A DNA stretch of 41,244 nt. Source: Bacteroides sp. (GTDB lineage Bacteria > Bacteroidota > Bacteroidia > Bacteroidales > Bacteroidaceae). The stretch spans positions 44,837-86,080 of the forward strand of contig DXWV01000098.1 in the NCBI GenBank assembly GCA_019416685.1, written 5' to 3'. A program made the position numbers and the translations under genes. Below, piece after piece: positions 32,854-39,885 of this stretch. How positions within the stretch are numbered: position 1 is the stretch's first letter; each line of letters starts with the position of its first letter. Below the pieces are notes generated by a model, which saw only the letters and a program-made list of their open reading frames with translations, searched no databases and was not told the DNA's origin.

Positions 32854-32984
32854 GGGAGTGTAGCTCAGTGGATAGAGCGCCGTGTGTGGTGGAGGGTTGA
32901 GAGTTCGAGTCTCTCAAGCAGATTCTTAGCTTAACGGGAGAGCACCACAAGCGGAGGTCGATGGTTCGAATCCATCCGCTTCCA
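32854..32984 (+). ncRNA. Twin tRNA-like RNA (two tRNA elbows sharing one anticodon helix)
   Basis: The acceptor helix is GGGAGTG (32854-32860) with CGCTTCC (32977-32983), two G-U pairs, then discriminator A. The first elbow has D-arm GCTC-AGTGGATA-GAGC and T-arm GATGG-TTCGAAT-CCATC. In place of an anticodon arm is a 12-bp helix, CCGTGTGTGGTG (32880-32891) with CACCACAAGCGG (32943-32954), with one mismatch. At its far end lies a second elbow in permuted order: T-arm TTGAGAG-TTCGAGT-CTCTCAA (32897-32917), a short connector, then D-arm GCTT-AACGGGA-GAGC (32929-32943). Both variable regions (AGGGT, AGGTC) are in the right place. There is no anticodon loop, so it cannot decode. Confidence 0.6.
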
Positions 32985-33130
32985 CAAGCCTTTAGGATGG
33001 TCGAAGCAGAAGTAGAGATAAACAGGCTTATATAGTTTACGGGCTGCCGAATAAACGGCTATACACGACGGAAAGACGCCGAAAAACTATATGAGTGTTT
33101 CTATGAAGTAGCTAAAGAGTTGTATGCAAT
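32985..33130 (+). ncRNA. Structured 3' part of the tRNA-like transcript
   Basis: AAGCCT with AGGCTT (6 bp) encloses about 37 nt; then ATATAGTTT with AAACTATAT (9 bp) encloses two small hairpins, GCCG-aataaa-CGGC and CGG-aaagacg-CCG. No gene is present. It leads straight into the intrinsic terminator. Confidence 0.5.
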
Positions 33131-33160
33131 GCCCCGTAGAATACGCTTCGGGGCTTTTTT
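33131..33160 (+). terminator. Intrinsic terminator of the tRNA-like/ncRNA region
   Basis: GCCCCG (33131-33136) pairs with CGGGGC (33149-33154), with added inner pairs, followed by six T. It separates the RNA region from the recombination genes. Confidence 0.88.
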
Positions 33161-33197
33161 ATTGGCTATTTTTATTAACCACTTAATATTAATTTTT

Positions 33198-34136
33198 ATG
33201 GGACTGATTAAAAGACCTAACGAGCTGACCGTTAAAACGACTTTGTCAGCGCTGATTTATGGACAACCGGGTATGGGAAAAACTACATTAGCGCTTTCTT
33301 CCCCTAATCCTGTTCTATTTGATTATGATGGCGGTATACACCGTGTCAATGCTGCCCATCGTGTACCAACAGTGCAGATTACAAGCTGGGAGGAAACGAA
33401 TCAAGTGCTTGCATCTGAGGATATCAGGGAATTCGATACTATCGTTATTGATACAGCAGGAAAGATGCTTTCTTTTATGGATAAGTCTATTATGGCTGCT
33501 AATCCAAAGATGAAAAAAGCCGATGGAACTCTTTCCTTACAGGGGTATGGCGTCCGGAAGAATATGTTTATCAACTTTGTGAATCAGGTTACTCTCATGG
33601 GTAAGTCAGTGATCTTTGTTGCTCATGAGCGTGAAGAGAAGGTAGGGGATGAGAAACAAATTCGTCCGGAAATTGGCGGATCTTCTGCCGGTGACTTGAT
33701 TAAGGAGCTGGATTTGGTTGGATACATGGAAGCTATCGGAAAGGATAGAACAATTTCCTTTGATCCTTGCGAAAAGTTCTATGGCAAGAATACTTGTAAC
33801 TTACCATCACGTATCAAGTTACCTGTCATTATTGATTCTAATGGCGTTATTGTGGGGAAAAACGATTTTATGACAAACATAATTCGTACATATAAAGAGT
33901 ATCAGACAAAACAAACTGAGCTATCCTCTGAATATGATTTGATACTTGATGAAATACGTGACGTTGTGGAACTGGTAACAGATCAACTTTCCGCAAATGC
34001 AACTAAAGACGCCATCGCAGCAATGAATCATATCTTCGATAGTAAGGTAAGAGGTGGAATGATGCTCAATGAGAAATGTAAGAAACTCGGATTAAAGTTC
34101 AGTAAAGCTACAAATCAATATGAACCTGCAGCCTAA
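33198..34136 (+). CDS. Sak4-like phage recombination ATPase (RecA-fold)
   Basis: A 312-residue P-loop ATPase. Walker A is GQPGMGKT (residues 22-29) and the Walker B strand is TIVID (81-85). This core with the segments LFDYDGGIHRV, IFVAHEREEK and RPEIGGSSAGDLIKELDLVGYM is the pattern of AAA_24/Sak4-type phage proteins, which anneal single strands together with a phage or host SSB. The C-terminal ~70 residues are helical and charged. A frame opens upstream at 33120 but runs through the terminator, so the ATG at 33198 (MGLIKRPNEL) is chosen. The next gene starts inside its end (17-bp overlap). Confidence 0.82.
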   Translation: MGLIKRPNELTVKTTLSALIYGQPGMGKTTLALSSPNPVLFDYDGGIHRVNAAHRVPTVQITSWEETNQVLASEDIREFDTIVIDTAGKMLSFMDKSIMAANPKMKKADGTLSLQGYGVRKNMFINFVNQVTLMGKSVIFVAHEREEKVGDEKQIRPEIGGSSAGDLIKELDLVGYMEAIGKDRTISFDPCEKFYGKNTCNLPSRIKLPVIIDSNGVIVGKNDFMTNIIRTYKEYQTKQTELSSEYDLILDEIRDVVELVTDQLSANATKDAIAAMNHIFDSKVRGGMMLNEKCKKLGLKFSKATNQYEPAA

Positions 34137-34941
34137 ATATAAAATTTACCCGTCACTGCTCGATAAGTTCGAGCAGTATTTACGGGCAGATGAACAGGTT
34201 GAAAGTTTCTGGAATATTGATAACGAAACCGGAGAATATAAGCGTTCTCCGGATGAGATAGAGGCCGAATTAAAACAAAGCCTTATTGATTCTATCAACC
34301 GTGTTCCATTTGAAAGTGAAGCAGCTGACAAGGGAACGGCTTTTAATGCTATCATTGATTGTTATGTTCACAGTATGAAGCATACCCCAGATGCACGTAA
34401 TCCTTACACTATTGTAGGAGACGAAGAAACAAATACAATCCAAGTTGCTTTTCCTGCTACGGATATTGCTCCAGCTCGCCATTTCCTTTTTGATCGTTCT
34501 TGGTGTATCGAACAGGCAAGATACTTCGCCGGTGCTTTGTCACAAGTGTTTATATCTGCTATTCTTCCTACCTGTTATGGAAATGTAGAACTTTACGGTT
34601 ATATTGATGAGCTTCTCCGTGATATCGTTTATGATATCAAATCTACATCTAAGTATGAGTTTGGCAAGTATGGGCATGGATGGCAACGCCATGTATATCC
34701 GTATTGCTTAATCACTTCCGGACAGATGGAAAGTGTGAAGGCATTCGAGTACACTGCCTACCAGCTTAAAGGTGGCACTAGCAGGACACCGCTAATCAGT
34801 GGCACACAATACCCGGAGTATTACACTTACAATCATGAGCAGACGGTTAAATTGTTAACTGCTCATTGTGAACACTTCATCGAGTTTATTGAAGCAAATA
34901 AAGAGTTTATCACTGACAAAAAAATCTTTGGATTAGGATAA
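34120..34941 (+). CDS. PD-(D/E)XK phage exonuclease-like protein
   Basis: A 273-residue nuclease of the RecB/YqaJ/Cas4-like fold. Motif I region is KGTAFN (71-76), and the core is GYIDELLRDIVYDIKSTSKYE, with Asp163 and the Asp172-x-Lys174 pair; HVYPYCLI follows as the helix often carrying a Gln or Tyr. Such enzymes make 3' tails for the annealing protein encoded just before it. The start at 34120 overlaps the Sak4-like gene by 17 bp. Probably the exonuclease half of a phage recombination pair. Confidence 0.82.
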   Translation: MNLQPKYKIYPSLLDKFEQYLRADEQVESFWNIDNETGEYKRSPDEIEAELKQSLIDSINRVPFESEAADKGTAFNAIIDCYVHSMKHTPDARNPYTIVGDEETNTIQVAFPATDIAPARHFLFDRSWCIEQARYFAGALSQVFISAILPTCYGNVELYGYIDELLRDIVYDIKSTSKYEFGKYGHGWQRHVYPYCLITSGQMESVKAFEYTAYQLKGGTSRTPLISGTQYPEYYTYNHEQTVKLLTAHCEHFIEFIEANKEFITDKKIFGLG

Positions 34942-35366
34942 TGGCACAAGAAGCAATTCTGGAAAAGGTAAACGGTGAAGTACACATGAGTAAGTCATTC
35001 GACTTTATGTGTTCCCAGCTTCGTAATGGTAGATATCGTGTGAAATTTGAACGGTATACCGAGCCGCGTTCTCTATCGCAAAATGCGTTGATGTGGCTTT
35101 GGTTTACCTGCATTGAGCGAGAAACCGGGACAGACAAACAGGATATACACGATTACTACTGTAATCTTTTTCTTAGAAGAACTTCATATATCAAAGGTAA
35201 AGAAACGGTCATAGCCGGAAGCACATCGAAATTAAATACAGTGCAGATGACTGACTTTCTTAATAAAGTACAAGCAGATGCTGCTGCCGAATTAGGGATA
35301 ATTCTCCCTCTTCCGGAAGATCGTTACTATTCCGAATTTATTAATGAATATCAAAATAGAAAGTAA
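34941..35366 (+). CDS. NinB-like recombination protein
   Basis: A 141-residue protein with the RSLSQNALMWLWFTCI motif (from residue 43) typical of the NinB/Orf family, which in lambda binds single-stranded DNA and helps load recombinase. Length fits. Its start overlaps the nuclease stop by one base (TAATG). It completes a Sak4-nuclease-NinB recombination module. Confidence 0.78.
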   Translation: MAQEAILEKVNGEVHMSKSFDFMCSQLRNGRYRVKFERYTEPRSLSQNALMWLWFTCIERETGTDKQDIHDYYCNLFLRRTSYIKGKETVIAGSTSKLNTVQMTDFLNKVQADAAAELGIILPLPEDRYYSEFINEYQNRK

Positions 35367-35368
35367 CA

Positions 35369-36001
35369 ATGAAAATTACTAAAGCAAAAATCACAAAAGA
35401 AAATACCTTGATGGCTGTATTTAATAATGAAAATGATGATACAGTAACCATTGAGGGAAAGAACCTTGTGCATAAGGATATGAAAGCTGCATTTGATGAT
35501 CTTATTCCTCATCTTGCATTTCTCTGCGAACAGAAAGAGGCTGACGGGAAAGAGTCCTTAGATGAACTTTCGGAAGATATTTTTTCAACTTTCGAGGTAA
35601 GTGGATACAGTATAGGTGGGTCCGATGAAAGTGAGGGAGTAACTTTAGTAGGTAAATGCTTCCTCAAAACAAAGAAAGTGCTTAATCTAATTGCTCCATT
35701 TACTATGTTCAACAATGAGAATGAGGAGTACGAACATGCGTTTGACTTGCAGCAAGCTATTGAAGCATGTAAGTATGAAGTTGAGCAGTACTTGACCGCT
35801 AAGAAATGGGCTGTTGTTCAGCAGGAGTTACCGTTTGATGAAAATACTTCGGATGATATATCTCCAGATGCGGTAACAGAGAGTCCAATTGATTTTTTAA
35901 GTAAGGTGGCAGAAGATACCGGTGCTACATTAACTGTGAATGGGAAGCGTGTTAAGCCACGTCAACCACGTCGTAAAAAAGTAAAAGAGACAGCAGCATA
36001 A
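35369..36001 (+). CDS. Conserved-looking prophage protein, unknown function
   Basis: A 210-residue acidic protein with a basic tail. The first ~120 residues are mixed alpha/beta (TVTIEGKNLVHKDMKAAFDD; VTLVGKCFLKTKKVLNLIAPF), which could be a nucleic-acid or protein-binding core. A linker and a KPRQPRRKKVKE tail follow. No family recognised. Position between NinB-like and helicase genes suggests a replication/recombination accessory. Confidence 0.6.
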   Translation: MKITKAKITKENTLMAVFNNENDDTVTIEGKNLVHKDMKAAFDDLIPHLAFLCEQKEADGKESLDELSEDIFSTFEVSGYSIGGSDESEGVTLVGKCFLKTKKVLNLIAPFTMFNNENEEYEHAFDLQQAIEACKYEVEQYLTAKKWAVVQQELPFDENTSDDISPDAVTESPIDFLSKVAEDTGATLTVNGKRVKPRQPRRKKVKETAA

Positions 36002-36002
36002 T

Positions 36003-37691
36003 ATGGCAGCTCCTTTCTGTATAATTAAATATCCGGACGGCTTCAAACTAAAATTCATGTATCATCCACGACTGATTGAGTGTGTGAGGAAAATACCTTC
36101 TGTAGCAGCTAATGCTAAGAAAGCATACCTTTTCAATGAAAAAGCATGGTGGGTAGAACTTACCGATGAATGGTATGTTGAGACGATGGCAGATTGGGCG
36201 TTACAGCAAGGATATTGCGGATCGGTACAACGTTCAGAACAAAGAAAATCTGATGATAATTTAGACATTGCTCCAATGCCACAGTTGACCATTCCACATG
36301 GATTATTGTTGGAACCCTATGAATATCAGAAGGAGGGTATTGCTTATGCACTACAGCATAAGAGATGTATCTTTGGAGACCAACCCGGACTTGGTAAGAC
36401 ATTACAGGCAATAGGCACGGTAACGATTGCAAGATCTTATCCGTGCCTTGTTGTTTGTCCGGCAGCGCTAAAGATAAACTGGCAACGTGAATTTAAGAAG
36501 TTTGCCGGCAAACAAGCACTTATCCTTGATGATAGGAACAAGAACTCGTGGCAACGCTTCATTGAGACAAAGTGTTGTGATATCTTCATTACGAATTATG
36601 AGAGTTTGAAAAAGTTCTTTGTCCTGAATGTTAAGGATGATGTTAGGTTTACATTAAAGTCAGTAACTTTTGACCCTCGTGTTACTCTTTTCAAGTCTAT
36701 TATCATCGATGAATCTCATAAATGTAAGTCCACTAAGACACAACAAAGTAAATTTGTTGAGGGTATTTGTAAAGGGAAAGAGTTCATTCTTGAACTTACC
36801 GGTACTCCAGTAGTGAATGACAATACCGATCTTATCCAACAACTTAAAATAATGGGTCGGTTGGAAGATTTTGGAGGTTATAAGACTTTTACCGAGCGTT
36901 TTTGTAACGGACCTAAGAAAGCTTCCAATCTCAAAGAATTGAATTGGCGATTATGGAATACTTGCTTCTTCCGTCGTGAAAAATCAAAGGTACTTACTCA
37001 GCTTCCGGACAAAACTCGGCAGTATATCGAGATGGATATCACTACCCGAATTGAGTATCAGAAAGCAGAGAATGACCTTATACAATATCTACGTGTTTAC
37101 AAAAATGCTGACGATGAAAAGATTGCTAAGTCAATGCGTGGCGAAGTAATGGTAAGAATGGGTATTCTGAAAGCAGTGTCCGCTCGTGGAAAAATCAAAG
37201 CGGCTGCCGAGTTTATACATGATGTTATCGATGGAGGTGAGAAACTAATTGTCTTTGCATATCTGAAAGAGGTTGTAGCAGAGATAAAGAAGATGTTTCC
37301 TAAAGCAGTTACGGTTACCGGTGAAGATAGTGTTGGGCAGAAACAGGCTGCTGTAGATGCATTTCAGAATAATCCTGATTGTAATCTAATCATCCTTAAC
37401 TACAAATCAGGTGGTACCGGGCTAACTCTTACTGCTGCTAGCCGTGTGGCATTTATTGAGTTCCCATGGACATTTAGTGATTGCGAACAAGCGGAAGACC
37501 GGGCACACCGTAACGGTCAAAAAAACAATGTCAACTGCTACTACTTCCTCGGAAAAGATACCATTGACGAGTACATGTATGATGTCATACAGAGGAAGAA
37601 GAGTATCGCTAATGGTGTAACCGGTACTGATGATGTTGTTAAGGAGAATGTAGTGGATATGGCAATGAATCTATTTAAAGGTAAATTATGA
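36003..37691 (+). CDS. SNF2-family DNA helicase/translocase
   Basis: A 562-residue superfamily 2 helicase. Walker A is DQPGLGKT (126-133), motif II is DESH (236-239), motif III is LTGTP, and the second RecA domain ends with GGTGLTLTAASRV and motif VI QAEDRAHRNGQ. The first ~95 residues are an extra domain. The SMARCAL1/RadD-like architecture is common in phages and may remodel forks or anneal strands. It starts 1 bp after the previous stop and overlaps the VRR-NUC gene by 4 bp. Confidence 0.93.
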   Translation: MAAPFCIIKYPDGFKLKFMYHPRLIECVRKIPSVAANAKKAYLFNEKAWWVELTDEWYVETMADWALQQGYCGSVQRSEQRKSDDNLDIAPMPQLTIPHGLLLEPYEYQKEGIAYALQHKRCIFGDQPGLGKTLQAIGTVTIARSYPCLVVCPAALKINWQREFKKFAGKQALILDDRNKNSWQRFIETKCCDIFITNYESLKKFFVLNVKDDVRFTLKSVTFDPRVTLFKSIIIDESHKCKSTKTQQSKFVEGICKGKEFILELTGTPVVNDNTDLIQQLKIMGRLEDFGGYKTFTERFCNGPKKASNLKELNWRLWNTCFFRREKSKVLTQLPDKTRQYIEMDITTRIEYQKAENDLIQYLRVYKNADDEKIAKSMRGEVMVRMGILKAVSARGKIKAAAEFIHDVIDGGEKLIVFAYLKEVVAEIKKMFPKAVTVTGEDSVGQKQAAVDAFQNNPDCNLIILNYKSGGTGLTLTAASRVAFIEFPWTFSDCEQAEDRAHRNGQKNNVNCYYFLGKDTIDEYMYDVIQRKKSIANGVTGTDDVVKENVVDMAMNLFKGKL

Positions 37692-38050
37692 GGAAACAGA
37701 CTACACCGCAATCGGAAAGCCAGATACAGCATAATTGCCTGCAATGGTTTCGTATTCAGTATCCGTTATTGGAGAAGTTAATGTTTTCTGTTCCCAATGG
37801 GGGTAAACGTGACGCACGGACTGGAGCACAAATGAAATATGAGGGTGCTATTCGTGGTGTCGCAGATCTTATCCTCCTTCTTCCGAAAAAAGGATTTGCT
37901 TCTCTATGTATTGAAATGAAAACTCCACAAGGAAAACAAAGCGAGGAACAGATAAAGTGGCAGAGAGAGGTTGAAAAGGCCAACAATAAGTATGTTATCT
38001 GTCATTCTCTGGAAGAGTTTGTGAATGAAGTAAATTCCTATTTAAAATGA
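37688..38050 (+). CDS. VRR-NUC domain nuclease
   Basis: A 120-residue stand-alone VRR-NUC protein. Family features are Gln12 in SQIQHNCLQWF, PNGGKR (36-41), GVADLIL with Asp60, the Glu76-x-Lys78 pair in CIEMKTP, and Gln88/Trp91. Such phage nucleases cut branched DNA, like FAN1-type enzymes. It overlaps the helicase gene (ATGA) and the next gene by 4 bp, so it is part of a tightly coupled set. Confidence 0.9.
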   Translation: MRKQTTPQSESQIQHNCLQWFRIQYPLLEKLMFSVPNGGKRDARTGAQMKYEGAIRGVADLILLLPKKGFASLCIEMKTPQGKQSEEQIKWQREVEKANNKYVICHSLEEFVNEVNSYLK

Positions 38051-38748
38051 ACTACATTGAACTAATCAATACTTTTTGGGTTGTGAGGCGCATTAAACCG
38101 ATGACAAGTTACGAGGCTGATTTTTATTTCTATCTGCTGAAAGAATGTAACTCGAGAAACTGGCTTAATCCGTTTGAATTGCCGTCGAGAAATATAGAGT
38201 TTGAACTTGGTATTTCACGCAAAACAATTTGTGACCTGCGTAATAAACTCCAGCAAAAGGGATTGATTTCTTTTAAAGAAGGAAATAAACGAATGAATGG
38301 AGCAATTTATACTATTTATGTTTCTGATGGTAACATAAACGGTAACATAAACGGTAACATAAACGGTAACATAAGTGGTAACATAAGTGGTAACCCTTTA
38401 TATAAACATAAACAGAAACAAAAACATAATAACTCTGGGGAGTTATTTCCTCCCGACCCTCCACCAAAAAAAACTTCTCGTAATAAAACGGAGTTTGTAC
38501 CCCCTAAATTAGATGAGGTAAAAGCATACTTTGAGAATAAACTGCCAGATTGGGAGTTGCAAGCAGAGATTTTTTACAATCACTTCATGTCACTCGGATG
38601 GCGTACAGTTTCTGGGGCAAGAGTAGAACATTGGGATAGCCGTGCAAATCTTTGGATTACTGAGAAAAAAATAAAAAACGATGGAAACAAGAAGCAAGCA
38701 GACAATGAGTCTGGCTCAGATATTATCATCCGGTCTGTTGAGGGATGA
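38047..38748 (+). CDS. Phage replication initiator-like protein with iterons in its gene
   Basis: A 233-residue protein. The N-terminal ~90 residues are a winged-helix domain (SYEADFYFYLL; LPSRNIEFELGISRKTICDL; LQQKGLISFKEGNK), as in DnaD/lambda-O-type initiators. Residues 95-116 are a GNIN/GNIS tandem repeat that comes from five 12-bp DNA iterons (38329-38388). A Pro-rich linker leads to a C-terminal domain (WELQAEIFYNHFMSLGWRTV ... EHWDSRANLWI) seen in phage replication proteins. It overlaps the DnaC-like gene. As in lambda O, the origin appears to lie inside the gene of its initiator. Confidence 0.8.
   Translation: MNYIELINTFWVVRRIKPMTSYEADFYFYLLKECNSRNWLNPFELPSRNIEFELGISRKTICDLRNKLQQKGLISFKEGNKRMNGAIYTIYVSDGNINGNINGNINGNISGNISGNPLYKHKQKQKHNNSGELFPPDPPPKKTSRNKTEFVPPKLDEVKAYFENKLPDWELQAEIFYNHFMSLGWRTVSGARVEHWDSRANLWITEKKIKNDGNKKQADNESGSDIIIRSVEG
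38329..38394 (+). repeat. Iterons of a candidate prophage replication origin
   Basis: Five direct 12-bp repeats with no gaps: GGTAACATAAAC three times (38329-38364), GGTAACATAAGT twice (38365-38388), then a half copy GGTAAC (38389-38394). An AT-rich A-biased stretch (38397-38435) follows directly, suitable for strand opening. Confidence 0.75.
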
Positions 38749-39346
38749 TCCGGTGGAAGTATCCCAACGTCCAGAATTATTTCGTAAGTGCTGTAACCAC
38801 GTTTGCTCTGATTTTGTAATTGATGATACCAACAGGAAGCTGATGAATAATTTGTTTTTGTATGCTGAACACCGTTCCGGAAGCTATTCTATCGATAAAG
38901 GTATTTGGCTATGGGGAAACATTGGTACCGGAAAGTCTACTATCATCAAGATACTGGAGCTGTACGATAAGTTATCAAAAGGACTTACGATCGGAGGATA
39001 TCCTATAGGTGGGTTCCGTATTGAGTCTGCTTCAACTGTGGCCGGAAAGTATTCAATGAAAGGAGCTGACTCGCTGGAACCGTATATTTACAACTCAGGT
39101 AATCCTTCTACGATTTCTTTTGATGAGCTTGGACGCGAACCATGTCCGGCTAAATATTTCGGAACTGAGTTAAACGTGATGCAATATGTATTCCAGTGCC
39201 GATATGAGTTACGGTATGAAGCTTTAACTCACGTTACTACGAACTTATCTCTTGAAGAAGTTCAGAATAAATACGGAAGTTACATCGCTGACCGAATCAA
39301 TGAAATGTTTAACGTTATTGAACTAAAAGGAAAAAGTCGAAGATGA
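38681..39346 (+). CDS. DnaC-like helicase loader
   Basis: A 221-residue AAA+ ATPase. Walker A is GNIGTGKST (79-87), Walker B ISFDE (145-149), and the sensor region is THVTTNLS, as in DnaC/IstB-type loaders that put the host DnaB helicase on the origin. The chosen start overlaps the initiator gene by 68 bp; an internal Met at 38705 (MSLAQILSSG) would shorten the overlap to 44 bp and is possible. Together with the iteron-bearing initiator it forms a classic O/P-type replication pair. Confidence 0.85.
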   Translation: METRSKQTMSLAQILSSGLLRDDPVEVSQRPELFRKCCNHVCSDFVIDDTNRKLMNNLFLYAEHRSGSYSIDKGIWLWGNIGTGKSTIIKILELYDKLSKGLTIGGYPIGGFRIESASTVAGKYSMKGADSLEPYIYNSGNPSTISFDELGREPCPAKYFGTELNVMQYVFQCRYELRYEALTHVTTNLSLEEVQNKYGSYIADRINEMFNVIELKGKSRR

Positions 39347-39453
39347 AAGACTGTAATCTTATTGCGACTATACTACTTGTGATGGTAGTGTATGCCGCTT
39401 TTTATTTTGTCTGCTACTGGATAGCAGATTATTGTTTAAGAACTTATATGTAA
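39343..39453 (+). CDS. Tiny membrane protein
   Basis: A 36-residue frame with one hydrophobic segment (LIATILLVMVVYAAFYFVCY) and a short polar end. The start ATG overlaps the DnaC-like stop (ATGA), and the stop lies 7 bp before the PcfK gene, which supports it being real. Function unknown. Confidence 0.5.
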   Translation: MKDCNLIATILLVMVVYAAFYFVCYWIADYCLRTYM

Positions 39454-39460
39454 CGCAATT

Positions 39461-39883
39461 ATGGAAAACAAAACTTTCAAAGAAGCGATCAAGGTATATC
39501 TTGATGATCGTGCAAAAACAGATAAGTTGTTTGCTGTATCCTATGCTAAAACAAACAAAAACCTTGACGATTGTTGTAACTATATCCTCGGTGAAGCTAA
39601 AAAGCGGGGTAATGCTGTTGCAATGACTGATGAAGAAGTGTACGGAATGGCAGTTCATTACTACGACGAGGATGATATTAAGATAAACAAGCTTCCGGCT
39701 AATGCGAGAACTTCTGTAAGTGTTCCTGCATCGAAGGCTGTGGAACTTACGGAAGAAGATAAGGAGAAAGCACGTCAGGAAGCTATTAAACGTCTTGCAG
39801 AGGAACAGCAGGCTTTACTCCGTAAAAAGCCTGCACGGGCAAAGAAAGAAGTAACCGAAGTTCAACAGATGTCACTATTTTAA
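39461..39883 (+). CDS. PcfK-like / AcrIIA9-family protein
   Basis: A 140-residue acidic protein ending in VQQMSLF. The patterns AIKVYLDDRAKTDKLFAVSY, CCNYILGEAKKRGNAVAMTD and EEVYGMAVHYYDEDDIKIN, a helical EEDKEKARQEAIKRLAEEQQ and the C-terminal MSLF tail fit the PcfK-like family. AcrIIA9, an inhibitor of Cas9 described from Bacteroidales mobile elements, belongs to this family. It lies directly before pcfJ, as usual. Whether this copy inhibits Cas9 is unknown; a role in DNA metabolism of the element is the alternative. Confidence 0.85.
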   Translation: MENKTFKEAIKVYLDDRAKTDKLFAVSYAKTNKNLDDCCNYILGEAKKRGNAVAMTDEEVYGMAVHYYDEDDIKINKLPANARTSVSVPASKAVELTEEDKEKARQEAIKRLAEEQQALLRKKPARAKKEVTEVQQMSLF

Positions 39884-39885
39884 CA

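Noticed and set aside
32300..33200. A long first gene starting at 33120 (MYAMPRRIRFG...)
   Set aside because: That start lies before an intrinsic terminator that would sit inside the coding sequence; the ATPase homology begins at 33198.
38329..38394. Short regular direct repeats that might be a CRISPR array
   Set aside because: The 12-bp units are contiguous with no spacers and lie in frame in a replication gene.
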